The notes below the pieces were generated by a model that was not told the DNA's origin, did not search any database, and saw only the letters and a list, made by a program, of their open reading frames with translations. DNA of 64,000 nucleotides from Vitellaria paradoxa (lineage: Eukaryota; Streptophyta; Magnoliopsida; Ericales; Sapotaceae), in assembly GCA_019916065.1 (NCBI GenBank), contig CM034238.1, positions 1 through 64,000 on the forward strand. The letters are read 5' to 3'. The translations under genes were made by a program, and so were the position numbers. Positions 25,026 to 45,210 of the stretch are shown here, in pieces. Numbering within the stretch: the stretch's first letter is position 1; every line of letters begins with the position of its first letter.

Positions 25026-26390
25026 ACCAAAAAAAAAAAAACTTGTTTTTTTTTTAATAAATATAAAAACTAATTAATGTATACTTAATATACAAAAAAA
25101 AAAATTCTGACATATATATGTTATAATTATCCTATGGATATAATATAGCTGATCCATGGAAAATTGAAGACCAGACAGCCTCTTGTAAGGCAGTGATGAT
25201 GTTGAAATCTTCAGGTGAAAAGTATATACATATATATATACGTATATGAGCGCTTGTGTTATCTTATCCTCCAGCTGTATCACAACCAAACGGTTTGTTC
25301 CACTTAAGTCATCAAATGTTGCCTTATCCAATGTTCTTAATTAAGATTCCTGTATCACAACTTAATGGGATGTTCACTTTTTTCTTTTTTTTTTTTCCTT
25401 TTATTATTGGTAAACAATGATAGGTTTCACTTAAACTCATAAAAAGTTTTATTAACCAGCCATGTCTGTTTATTGCTTTTTTTCATTTTTTTAATTAACT
25501 CCGCTGAAGCTTTCCAGATGGGAGTTGTTAGAATTTGGTAAATTATCAGCTGATATACCAATTTTTTCTTTTTTAAATATGACGGTCAATTTGGACTAGA
25601 TGAGAACCAACTGGTATGTAATAAAATTTACTGCTTTTCCTCAATAATAATAATAATATATTGAGGTTGATGTTCCAAGCTATAGAGACATGGATGTACA
25701 ACAACCTAATAAAATTAAAATTTTCAGAATTAGCTGTCCGTTTGTCTCTTCCATGGTGAGTTGAGTTTTTGGTCTAAATAATATTATTATTATGAGAAAA
25801 ATTATTAATTGATAATATAATAATTTAATAATATTATCGAAATTATCTGATTTTTTTGAACATTCAATATAAAAAAAATTTAATTAGTCGAGCCTTAATT
25901 TTAATACTTCTATTTTTGACTTAACTTTTTTCAGTCCTTCTAGGCTCAAGTTTGGGTCGAATCTAATAAATATGTGAAAACTGAAACTTAGCTTGAGCGT
26001 GACAAATCTTAACTCTGCTCATTTATATCTGTAGTTATAAAGTCCCCCATGGGTATAATATACGTCATCTATAAAAATTTAAGTTGTACCAATGGTAGTT
26101 TTATTATAAAGTATATCTTAATCTATTATTCTATTTAATGTTATTGGCCCACACTAAGAAGCACAAACGCTTCTAAGGATGTGATATACATATATTGTAT
26201 CGGATACCTATATAACTGCTGGAGAATACTCTTTGAACACGAGCGGTATATGTATTTATAAATTGAAAGTGCATGAAATATATAGTAATTTTGAAAAAAA
26301 AAAATTTAGAATCAAATAATAAGATAGAAGAAATATGAATTTAAATTTATTAATTTTTTATTATTTAAAATTTAAAATTAATAAATTTAA
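23801..26390. other. Unassigned intergenic DNA
   Basis: No gene is recognised. The stretch 24,640-24,930 is less AT-rich but carries no readable domain. A run of 39 T lies at 24,983-25,021. The segment near 25,490-25,540 (tgaagcttt, then g(g)agt(t/g)gttagaa) is a diverged copy of 28,290-28,335. This region lies outside the visible part of the inverted repeat; its mirror, if any, would be beyond the window end. Confidence 0.5.
24983..25021 (+). repeat. Homopolymer T run (39 bases)
   Basis: Uninterrupted T run followed after a short break by a run of A and a second T run (to about 25,055). The facing T and A runs could form a hairpin. Its exact length is unlikely to be reliable in any sequencing data. 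Confidence 0.9.
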
Positions 26391-26522
26391 AACCTATAAT
26401 TTCTTATTTTTTTATAAATAAAATCTTTTAAAATACATATAAATAAAAGATAATTATATTTTAAGTAAAAAATGAATAAGTAATCAATTTTTCTGCGTAA
26501 ATTTAAAATGTATGCTTATTTA

Positions 26523-27454
26523 GGGCCCATTTGACAATGCTGTCATTTTTTATTGTTGTTTTTCTATTGTTGTCTTCTGTTTTTTTATTTTCTGTTACTA
26601 TTTATTTTTTCTGAAATGAAAAAACTGAAACTGCGTTTGGAAATGTAACTTTGTTTATAATTATTAATTTTTTTATTTTAGAAAATATTTAATTTTATTA
26701 GTTTTAAAAAATTAATAGAAGTTAATAAAATATATTTTATATTAATTTAATTTAATTAATATAATAAATTATTTATTAAAATCACTTAATTCAATAAATA
26801 TAAATTATATTATTTATTAAAAATAATTTAATAAAATATATTTCATATTAAATAAATAATTAAATTAGATTAATTATTAAATTAAATTATTTATTTTTAA
26901 ATTAATTAAATTATTTATTAAAATAATTTAATAAAATATATTTTATATAAATTAAATTAATTAAATCATAAATAATTTAATTTAATTATGATATTTATTT
27001 AAAATAATTTAATAATAATTATTAAATTAAATTAAAAATTAATGTAATTTAATTATTTATTGTTATTTATTTTATATAAATTAATTTAATTATTAAATTA
27101 AATAAATTAATTTAGTTATATTATTTATTAAAAATAATTTATATAATTAATTTAATTTATTGAATTTAATTATATTGTTTATTAAAATAACTTATTTTAA
27201 TAAAATATTTGAATAAAATAATTTATTTTTATATAATGTAACAATAATAGATAAAATTTTAAAATTGACAAAATATTAGTAATAGAAAAAGAAAAGCAGA
27301 GAGAAAATACATTTTTTCTGTTTACGTTTTTCTGTTTATGTTTTCATTTAAAAAAAATGTAAATAAGTTTATCAGATATATTTCTATTGTGGGTTTATAA
27401 AATTTTAAAAATATAAATAAAAAAATAAAAAATAAAAATGTTACCAAACGACTC
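26523..27454. mobile_element. AT-rich PIF/Harbinger-like non-autonomous element (left arm)
   Basis: A 932-base element with imperfect terminal inverted repeats: gggcccatttgacaatg at the left, and at the right cgtttggtaac read on the other strand. It is flanked by TTA on both sides (26,520-26,522 and 27,455-27,457), matching the 3-base TWA target duplication of PIF/Harbinger elements. The interior is nearly pure A/T, with taaatta-type repetition and no coding capacity. Confidence 0.6.
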
Positions 27455-27505
27455 TTAACGTGCTATTTCTTTGTTCTACCCTCATAAATTTAAAGTAAGG
27501 GAGAG

Positions 27506-27777
27506 AAGAAGCCCCGAAAGGGGTAGTCGAATTAGTTCGGATGGCGGACTGAAGGGTCTGAGACCAATAGGTCTCAGATTCGACTCCTCTTGGGGGCAGT
27601 CCTTCCTCTAATTGTGGAGGACCATCTAACAGCCTTCTCGGCTGAGCCGGTCAATCAGGGTTTGCCTAAGTTGATTTATCTTCTCGTAATTCTTTACCAG
27701 TTAGAGTCACGAGACGAGTTTCACTTAATGCACACTTTTAAGTAGCGATTGTGAATTTCCCTCCGATCTCTAAAAAA
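27506..27777 (+). mobile_element. tRNA-derived SINE (left arm)
   Basis: The 5' part looks like a tRNA: an A-box-like tagtcgaattagttcgg at 27,524-27,540 and a B box gattcgactcc at 27,577-27,587, 37 bases apart, a normal pol III internal promoter spacing. A tRNA-unrelated body follows. It is bounded by direct repeats taagggaga (27,496-27,504 and 27,778-27,786), extendable to about 15 bases with one mismatch, the size expected of a target duplication made by a LINE machinery. No tRNA gene is claimed, because a proper acceptor stem and a 3' half of normal length are missing. Confidence 0.7.
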
Positions 27778-27786
27778 TAAGGGAGA

Positions 27787-28364
27787 AAAGAAATTAATGC
27801 CTGAACGCCCAAGTTTGAAAACACAGCGTTATGTTTGGCAGTACTTGATTATAATACTCTTAACAAATGAGATGAGTCAGATGACGGTGAAATATCAGGG
27901 TGTTAAAGGACTAGACGAAAGTGAAAGAAAGGGATAGTGGGATTAATAAAATGCAATCAGAGGTACCTTGTACCTATCCTGCAGATATATTAAAATATGA
28001 ATTGATGGAAATAATAAAAGCCAAGACAAAACATGTTACTTCTATCCTAGAAGGTGATGTTGATGTTGATCTTATCGTCCTCTGCTACATAATTATTTAT
28101 ATATATGTATACATATAGGCATGCTTATGTCGGCTAAATTGTTAACAGAATGGATGGTAAAGTAAGGGTGAGAAGAGAAATAAATGCGTGAACAGTGTTG
28201 TGTTTGGCTGTACTCAATTATAACACTTCTAATTTATGACATGAATCAGTGAGATGGATCCCATTACACCAAGTTTTTTTTTTTATGACAAACTCTGCTG
28301 AAGCTTTTTGAGTGGAAGTGGTTAGAAAGAAATTGCAAGCTCTAATTTCGGGTATCTCAATGGA
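27787..28364. other. Intergenic DNA with diverged direct repeats
   Basis: It holds two related segments, about 27,790-27,870 and 28,080-28,270. Both share ttaatgc/aaatgcgtgaac, gttatgtttggc.gtact and gagatg-type landmarks with each other and with 14,270-14,470. A 65-codon frame at 27,921-28,118 spans this repeat and has no recognisable domain. Confidence 0.5.
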
Positions 28365-28516
28365 GGGGTTGTTTGGTCTCTAATTAAATATTAAAATTTA
28401 TTAAAAATTATAAAAATTATGTATTTTTTTAATTAAATTTTATCGCATATTATTTCTATATCAAACTTTTGTATTTTTATTTTACTTTTTGATTAATTTT
28501 TTCCCAACCAACCCCC
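28365..28516. mobile_element. Tourist-like MITE, copy 3 (left arm)
   Basis: Terminal inverted repeats ggggttgtttgg at the left and ccaaccaacccc at the right. Its body matches the reverse complement of the 1319-1474 MITE. About 150 bases, non-coding. No clear 3-base target duplication remains; the right end abuts a cccccgcggg patch. Confidence 0.6.
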
Positions 28517-28522
28517 CGCGGG

Positions 28523-28704
28523 CGAATATTTCAGCATATTTATTCCTTTTCTGAGGTTGGTTCTTTGGAAAAGAAGAACTTCAAGTATTCTGGACCTACT
28601 GTGGTATCTTAATCGAATATTTCAGCATATTCCTTCCTATTCTGAGGTTGGTCCATCGGAAAAGAAGAACCTCAATTATTTTGAGGCTTCTGTAGTGAAA
28701 GACT
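28523..28704 (+). repeat. 91-base tandem duplication with coding-like sequence (left arm)
   Basis: Two units, 28,523-28,613 and 28,614-28,704, each start cgaatatttcagcatat and share the tctgaggttgg and gaaaagaagaac blocks. In one frame of the plus strand each unit reads IFQHI.S.SEVG..EKKN, and the second continues to VVKDLVVI before a stop. That periodic similarity at protein level suggests a duplicated exon scrap of an unidentified gene. No start codon or splice context supports a working gene. Confidence 0.55.
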
Positions 28705-31700
28705 TGGTTGTCATATGATAGAGATGGTAGTCTTTTTTTTTTTTTATTTGGGGATATTATTCTTTTTCTAATTTGAATAGAATAAGTAAAGTATAAAAAT
28801 TATCTTTACAATTTACTTTGTGTATTATTTTAGTCACATGCATTTTACTTGGAGTAATTAAATCTTTACATTTTTAGTTAAACAGCAATTCAATCTTTTT
28901 ATTAGTTGGCCATTACACAAAATTATTAGACTAAAAGTAAAAAAGTAATTTCGTAGGGTAAAGTATAAAAATCACTTCCTATAATTTACCTTTGATTTTA
29001 CTTTAATCTTTCATATTTTAATTGTAACAGTCAAATCCACTAATCAATTTTACAATAACCGAATTCAACTAATCCTTACTCTCTAATGTATAATTTGGAG
29101 TTTATTCAATTATTTAATTATTTTACAAATTTACATTTGAACCGTTTGTCAACCGAATTTTGCTTCCATGCATTTCCTAGTTGTAAATACAATTCATAAC
29201 AAGTTTATTAGGTGTGTCAACCCATTCAATTAAATCCAAGAATTCATACAAATAGTTTTTGGTGTTAAAAAAAAAAGTAAATAGATAAATTAATAAAGTA
29301 ACAAAGTGCTGGGCACACTACAAATTAAAAAGTAAATTGCATCTCTGAAATAGAAAAAACAAGCCTGAAGCTTCATATCTAAAGATTCAAAAAATTCTGA
29401 AAATCTCAAAAATCTTTTAATTTATGCTAATTTTAAATGATTCAGCCCAAAAATTAAATTAGTAATGAGCATTCAGAGAACCAATTCAGATTGCTAGAAC
29501 ACACGCAAAAAAGAAAAAACAAAAAAAGATTATGTTGTACATGAAAATTCAAACTTTTCAGAAATTCTTCACTTCGCATAGCCAAAAAAATAAGAATAAA
29601 AATGGAATAAATGGACCATCATAATTCACTTATAATTTACAGAAACACATTACAACTTATAAAACACATAACGGACTTAGTGTAAGGCCAAACATGTGTT
29701 GAAATTGCATAAAAAAAGCACCCCTGCTTTTACAAATACTTTTTCTTTTTTCTTTTTTTTTCTATAATTATTTTTTTTAAGCGAAAATGCATATTACCTC
29801 AAATCCTAAGCCTTAATTTTAATAGTGGCTAAGGCGATGTGAATATTAAGGCTATTTTCTTAATTTTGTGTTATTATTATTATTTTTGTAAAAGTTTTTC
29901 TTATAAAGTACTATAAATTTTTTACTAAATGCAAAATTTTTTATTTAAAGACAATTCTTTTATTCTTTTGAGATGCAAATTATTTATTAATTTTATGTAA
30001 TTGAGAGCTTTTTTTTTTCATTAATTTTTATTAGTGAGATGTAAATTTTGATTAGGTCTCTTACAATTATGAGACTTTAATTACTGATGAGAATTTTTTT
30101 GTTTTCACCCAAATCTTGAACTTTTGAAAGTCTACATATAAAAAAGAAATATTTGTTGTTGTTTATTTAACTAAACATTAGTATTCAAATTATTTTTAAA
30201 ATCAAGTTTAGTAGGGTATGATTTTAAATTTTTTTGTTGTGCAAGAATTTTCTAAGATCTTTCACTTAAGTTTGACTTCTTAGAGAAATTATAGATATAC
30301 TAAATACGCTCTATTTTGAGGGATTTTTTTGAAAATTTTAACTTGAGTAGTTGTAGATTTTTTAGAAATATCATAGGTGATTTGTAGTATTTCTGATTAA
30401 CATTATTATAAGAGATTTTACTTCTTAAAGTTATTATAAGATTCTCTCTCTTTTAAATCTGTTTATTTTATTCATCAAATAAAAATTAATATCAATATAC
30501 ATCAAAAGATTTTAAAAAATTGAGATTTTTTTTCTCAATCTTTGACAATTGTCTAATTTACCTAAGAATTGAGTTGTCCTTTTTGTCTTGATCGTACCAC
30601 ATTAACAATGAGGGTTGTGGGTCCAGTCCTCATCCTTGATGTGCTAAGATTGTCGTCCTTAGCAATTGACCCCGCCCCCCTGGGGCGGAGAGTTCAGCTG
30701 AAAATGCATAATGAAATGAATAATATATGATAAGCCAAAGCTAGCGTATGGTTGAAGGAGTCATTCACATTCTTGAGTTTGAAAATTAAAGCGGATGGAT
30801 ATCCTATGAATGCCTCACTAAATATATATATATGGAACTTGATAATGCTGCTCACAAGAAGTACTGTGAATAGTCCAACCCGAATTTGGGATCCTGCTTT
30901 GACACCGGTGTGGTGTCTGTCAAATAATTTTTGATACTTAAATTAGCAAATAAAGAGATTGAGAGAGTATTTTGGCAGAATAACAGGAGGGTTCAGAATG
31001 TCTACTCTACCTGTGCACCGGAGGTGGTGATATATATATGGAGGAGGAGTGAACTTGCATGGGCCCTATACATGTGAGTCATTCCGAATTCAAGTTCTCA
31101 TCGAAACCAAGTCGTGCCATGTGTACTTGCAAATTTCCATGCAGATATTTCATAATTAGTTATTCAAATTATTATTGGACGAATAGCGTATTTGTAGGCG
31201 GATATCACAGAATACATCAAAGGGTGATTATGCGTTATCTGTGACCTGAGCAATTTTAGCCCGACCCTGTCGATCGGTTGAAAATCCTGATAAAAAAATA
31301 CCTGACCGACCGATTAGGTCGATCAAACTCTCTCAACCGAGCCCTCACTATCATAACTTATCATTTGCAGCACCAATCCATACATCTACAAGATTTATAA
31401 ATCGCATTCGAACTTGAGCACTAAATCTACACTCAAGTGGGTGGTGATAAAATTATTCATAACCTGGCACACCCGATATAATTTATAAAATTTATTTTTT
31501 TTCATAATGGATTTATGAAGGAAAATTGAAATGGTGCATTTAATTATACTTTTCATATTATTATTATTATTTTTATAAAATGAAATATAAAATACATTTC
31601 TGATCAGATAAAGAAAATTAACTAGTAGCAAAAATAAATTAAAATAATTGCAAAGAAAATTGACAAATGTAGCGCTTATTACATATATAATTCAAACTTA

Positions 31701-32452
31701 CCGAATGAACAAATAAGAGAAGCTAAAACATTGTAAAATAATTACGCCTTTTCATTTCATTTGTTAATATGATTTTGTGAAAAAAAAAAATCATATGATA
31801 TATTAAAGTGTGAACTAGCTTAATAAGCACCATACTATATATATATATATATATATATTTTGATGACTCAAGTGTCTACTCCAATTTGTTTACATCTCGA
31901 CTAATACTTAGGGTTTTGAAAATCTCCAATAACCTTGAGAAAGCTTGAATTGATTACTATTAAAGAATAAACTCAACATCTTATTATTTCGAGTTACTCC
32001 TTAAAGTTAATAATCACCATATTACACAGAGAAAAAAAATAAAAAAAGGAAGTGAAAAGGTCGTGCCTGCTTATTGACCTGATCAATTGATAGGGTTCTG
32101 GCTTTAATTGTTATATTGAGTTTTATCATCAGTATTATAGAAATATTATATATACAGATACACCTAGAATTGCTGGCCTCATTGAGGATTGCTCTTTATT
32201 TCACTTGAACCGTTAGTTTCATTTGCTATTGTTCTATCACATACTCCGATAGAAACTAGTAGTGTGGAACCCATTTAATGTGGAGCAATCTACTTTTTTT
32301 TTTTTAACATTATATTAAATATATATAAAGTAAGATTCTTAAAAATGCAGCTGCACATGACACCTATAACGATGTTGTTGGTAGAACCACTTACTTTCAT
32401 TTCGATTTTCCTTTCACCTGTACAAATCCACATTCCAAATAAACCATAAAAG

Positions 32453-32456
<4 letters not shown>
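28705..32456. other. Gene-free DNA downstream of the aminotransferase gene (left arm)
   Basis: No gene is recognised. Near 30,600-30,700 a B-box-like gggtccagtcc and a GC-rich hairpin (cgcccc/ggggcg) may be remains of a SINE. About 31,410-32,070 is a diverged copy of about 5480-5780. A (TA)n run lies near 31,836-31,859. Reading frames of 60-80 codons here carry no domain. Confidence 0.5.

Positions 32457-32484
<28 letters not shown>
32457..32484 (+). repeat. (GA)14 microsatellite (left arm)
   Basis: Fourteen GA units lie about 340 bases past the stop codon of the minus-strand aminotransferase gene, possibly in its 3' untranslated or flanking region. The mirror is a CT run at about 57,929-57,956. 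Confidence 0.85.
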
Positions 32485-32487
<3 letters not shown>

Positions 32488-32820
32488 AGAGCATTCGTGG
32501 CCAAAATTATTAACGTGGAAACAAGGGTACAGAACCCATTTGAGCTTCTGGCTGGCAATTCAATTGACAGAAGTTATATTCCAGGAGCTCCAAATATTCT
32601 ACAATTATTCCTTCCAAACAAGCATCACAGTTTGTCACTTGCCATAGATCAATGACATCCCGATCTCGAAAACTAAACTATTTTTCAGGTGAGAGAATTG
32701 CTTGAATATTTGAAACATCAAAGCCCAGAACAAAACCATTCGAGTTCGAGGAATAATATTTTGGAGATACCTTACAATCATAGAATAAGATGGTGATTGG
32801 AGGCAGGTGATGCAATTCCT

Positions 32821-40951
<8,131 letters not shown>

Positions 40952-42799
40952 CTACAATTCATCAAGATAACAATCTTAATATTTATTGAAAGACAAACTA
41001 TAAATAATATGAGAAGTCCGAGATGTGCAATATAGTTGGTGAAAAAGGAGATATATTAACCTATATTGCTTATATAGTCATCCAATCCAATATAACAAGC
41101 ATATGTAGATGGTAACACCATATTTGTTAAAATCATACAATTTGTGATTCAAAATCTTGCCTCCAAATTGAGTGGGATGATGAATTGTGGTGAAATGAAC
41201 CCATACCTATTTGATTCACATAGAGTATTGCGATTCAGGAAGCAAGGAAGAGTAACTGGAATTAGGGCAGGTCATTTAGACCAAAATTGCAAATATATAT
41301 ATATTCCTTCTTTTTACCCAATAAAAGGTTGAAAAGCCTCATAAGGATGTGTGAATCCTGTAGTACTTGCACATCATCTTTAGACAAGTCATTTTAAACT
41401 TTTGGTATTCCATGTTTAATGAGGACTTCGTAGTTCATAACGACTTAAACATTGCCTCTAAAATCTACCTAGAACCCATGTTTACTGAAGATTTCATAAG
41501 CAATTTAAATACTACATTATCTAAATATTTTGAAAGAAACTAGAACAATACTAATACTTTTGTCTCACATTTTGACAAATATTATTGAAGTATATGTTTT
41601 TAATAATGAATGATTTAATTACTATCTTGTTAAACCCAATTAAAAGTGACGCATCACGGAAAGTGTTTTATACTTTTGTCTCACATTTGACAAATATTAT
41701 TGAAGTATATGTTTTTAATAATGAATGATTTAATTACTATCTTGTTAAACTCAATTAAAAGTGACGCATCACGGAGCGTGGTGACAGTCAAACTTTTCCA
41801 CCATAGGGCACTCCTTTCCATTTAATCAATGTGATCATATTAAATTATTAGTTGCATGTACATATATTTTTAATATATAAATATTATTTTTCTATCATTT
41901 TTTTTAATTATACCAAATTTTACGATTTATAATTCTCAAATTTAGGATTTTGATTCACAAAACAAATCTTGACTTGGCGTAGCAGCATCTAATAAGTGAG
42001 CCTCAAAAGATAGTCAGTAATTTCTCTTTTTTCTTTTTCCTTTTCTTTTCATTCTTCTTTAATAATCCGAAGTAGATGATATAAGTGGTATTACAGACAA
42101 CTCTCAGTTTTTCCATACAAATTTTCAGAATCCAGCACCAGATCAACTAGATAGTGCTGGAAAGTGTTGGAAAATGTGCAGACAGAGATGTTTATAAATT
42201 ACAGTACCCAAGAAGCAAGAAGATTTTAGTGCCCAAAAAAACTCGAATTAGATGATCCCTTACTAAAGCTGACACTTATCATAGTCTATACTGTTTTCAT
42301 ATTCATAATCAATATTGTTAAAATCTCGATTTAAATCTTAAAATCTTATGATTTTATGATACTAGAGTGAGAAAACTACTTCGATCTTATGTAAAACAGG
42401 TAAAATCTCAATTTTATAAGTGATTTTACCAATTTTAAAAATTAAATAATTTTTGTATAATTTTGTCAAATAAAATAGACTTTATGATTTTTTTTCAAGT
42501 GATATGCCACAACTATTTCACTTGTTAATTTTTTTTTTTTAGATTTTTTTGATTCTATGCTACTATTATTTCCTATGCTATACTAGTTGAGAACCATGTG
42601 CATTATTCCACTATATTAACTACCATAAATTAATGTGGTAGGATAGAAACTAAGAGACCTATGATAAAATATTACAAATATATTTCAACTCCAACAAAAA
42701 ATTAATGATTACACTAATAAAGTGTAATCATTTAATTATAATTTATCCTTATTTAATGTAATTTTATTTCTAATAATACAAATTTATCAATATTTAAGA
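40952..42799 (-). other. Intron or 5' region of the aminotransferase gene (left arm)
   Basis: DNA upstream of the first visible exon. I searched it for the missing N-terminal exons, in particular one ending just before AYVDSS, and found none. It contains the 116-base tandem duplication at 41,555-41,775. Otherwise it is AT-rich and non-coding. The mirror is about 47,626-49,469. Confidence 0.5.
41555..41775 (+). repeat. 116-base tandem duplication (left arm)
   Basis: Unit 1 at 41,555-41,670 and unit 2 at 41,671-41,775 are nearly identical (tacttttgtctcacat start, aagtgacgcatcacgg end) with one or two base changes. The mirror lies at 48,650-48,867, where small extra differences have accumulated. 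Confidence 0.85.
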
Positions 42800-44340
42800 T
42801 TAATGTTAGTTATGATAAACGTTGCAGGAATAACAAACAAAGTGCGGTCCCAACCACTCAAGGGATGGTCCCAACCATTCAAGGAGTGGTCCGGACCATC
42901 TTCTCAACGGTCCCAACCACAACCCGTGTGGTCCCAACCATCTAAGGGGTGGTCCAGACCGTTCTTTCAAATCTCCAACGTATCTATTTGGTGATGGCGC
43001 AATTTACTCCGATCCGGACACCTTCCGCTCCTAGTCCGAACCATTACCATATGCAAACCCGGAATCAGAGATCGTGATTGGCAATTTCGATTGGAAAAGA
43101 AGGAAGGATTTCTTCTGATTTTGGCAACATGTGTTATTCCACATATATAAAAAATTCGGATTGAAATTTATGGAGGGAATTATTATTAGGAAGAATTTTT
43201 TTAGGGTTCGATTTTTGGTTTTAAAAGGACAGAGGAGACGATCTCAAAGGAAGAGTTTTATTTTTTTCTCTGAGAGTCTGTTTTTATATTATTTCCAGTC
43301 TTCTATTTTTTCTCTGGAGAATATTATTAGTTTTGTTTTTGAGAGTTTGAGAGAAGGATTGGAGCCGAAAACTTGTTGAATATTTTTGTTTCAAGTTTCA
43401 ATATAATACCAGGTATTTTAATTTATCTACAATGTTTTTATTTGCTTGCATGAAGATGTCAATGGTTTGTATTATGAACATCATGTCTGGCTAAATCTTA
43501 TTCTCTCGATTCAATAACTTAATGAAGGGTGGAAACATATTTCTAAATTAATTTTTATATGATTATATTCGAGGTTTGAAAACCTTCGAATATAAACCTT
43601 TAATTATTTTCAATTCAATTTATTTAGATCAAATATATTCGAACACAAAAATTCTTGATCATATTTTCTATAATCACTGATAAGAGTTTTTGAATCTATA
43701 AAAATTCCTATTAAACATTTGAAATAAAGAAATTAAATTGGACTCACGGATATTTTTAAATGATTATTTTCTGATTTTGTAATCCTAAACGTGAATACAA
43801 GATTGTGACCGTGAGATTTTATGAACGTTCATGAAGATACCTTTTCTGATTTATTATTTCCTTTACGTGAAATATAAATCGTAGTAAAAAAAAAAAAATA
43901 AACCTAAGCAAATTTTCCTACATTAATTTATGAAATATGCCTTCCACCTGGAATTAGTTATTGAATCGAGAACTTTCTTTCTAATTATTGATATTTGCTG
44001 TTTTAAGTTGCTGTTGCTTGCGATTTAGATTAAATTGTTATTCTGATTTATTGAGAAAACTTGTTGATTGTCTGTTTAATTTTCGTGATTTTATTTTGCT
44101 GTTTTTATCATTCAGTAGTTAAAATAGTTCTAGTTAATTTATTTACTTTATTTCAAGTTCTCAACCTATAAAAAAAAAACTGCCCAAATATAATTTAATT
44201 TTTTTTATTTTTTTCAATAACCTAGAAAAATAGTCAATATCAAGTTTCCTGTGGATTTGACCTCGGACTCACCAAGTTTAAAGTTATACCGCACACCCTT
44301 GCACTTGGGGGTTATTTAGACGCACTTTCTAGAAGCGGTC
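42800..44340 (-). repeat. Non-coding dispersed repeat, copy 2 (left arm)
   Basis: Reverse-oriented relative of 18,215-20,660. Read on the minus strand from 44,340 it has the gaccgct, gtgcgtct, cccccaagtgcaagggtgtg and gagtccgaggtc series, then a cagtgattatagaaaatat block, and finally ggtccggacca tandem motifs near 42,841-42,970. It is shorter than copy 1. A 62-63-codon frame over the tandem repeat is translated repeat, not a gene. Confidence 0.5.
42841..42970 (+). repeat. ~21-base tandem repeat with palindromic ggtccggacc (left arm)
   Basis: About six imperfect units of roughly 20-21 bases, each starting ggtcccaacca or ggtccggacca and ending in a caagg-like spacer. Translated, the period shows as W-S-Q-P-x-K-G. 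The unit tggtccggacca is self-complementary. A smaller trace of the same motif is in copy 1 near 19,625-19,655. The mirror lies at about 47,466-47,593. Confidence 0.75.
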
Positions 44341-45210
44341 AATTAAGATAAAATAAAATTAGTATTTTAATGTCAACTATATAAGTCACACCGAACACTT
44401 TAACGGTCTCAATTGTGTAGTTAGTAAAAGGAGTATAGAACCAGGTATAGAATCTTTTGTGAACTTTGTTGAGGATTCGTTTTGTTCATATAAGTAAGTT
44501 TTTGTGTATGGCATTATCTTAATTCATGTCTTTACTCTCTTCTTATTAATAAAACTATTTTACTAACCAAAAAGAAATGGAAGCTCTAAATAAAAAATTG
44601 TAGCATAATAGACTATGTTGTCATATTATAAGTATTGGGTAAACTCTTACAATTTTACGATTCGATTTTTTGGATCCTAGACCAATTTTAAGTAAAATCT
44701 CAATTTTAACAAATTTCATCATAGTCAAAACTTTTGTTATATTCACTAAAAAAACTTTACCCATACAAATGTGTTCCAGAAGTGGAAATAAGCCAGAGGA
44801 TTTGAAGGTTCATGTGCCTTTTTGGCATGGGAAATAAAATACCAGATGATGCAAGATTGACAGAAACTATAAACATGGTAGAATTGTTCTTGGTCCAAGG
44901 AACTTTGAGATTTGATCCTTTCATGCTTTGGAATGTATTGGGTTTTTCCATACACACGCATGCGCGCACACACACATATATATTGCAGCAAAGTAAGTGT
45001 TTGATGTATGGTAGGGTAATAGAATTTCTAAAACAAAAAGGCAGGCATGGAAAACAGCACCTTTTCGCCTTCCTTGATTGATTTGGAGTGAGAGGAATAG
45101 AAGAATTTTGGAGAGTAAAGATGTAATAACCTGAATTTTTTTTTCCTTAATTAAATTATTTAAGTGTGGTAGTGATATTTATTATAGTAAAAATCTAGAA
45201 AATTGAGCAT
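44341..45210. other. Inner left-arm DNA next to the palindrome centre
   Basis: No gene. From 45,123 it reads tgtaataacctgaatttttt, a start I associate with some plant LTRs, so the fold may lie just inside another retroelement LTR. Frames of 70-90 codons at 44,746-45,081 overlap on both strands, recur in the right arm and have no domain. Confidence 0.45.

Noticed and set aside
27520..27600. A tRNA gene
   Set aside because: The boxes are present, but an acceptor stem and proper 3' half are missing, and long direct repeats flank a ~270-base unit, so a SINE fits better.
42803..42994. 63-codon frame identical in both arms, taken as a conserved small protein
   Set aside because: It is mostly the translated 21-base tandem repeat, and identity between arms of a recent duplication is not evidence of selection.
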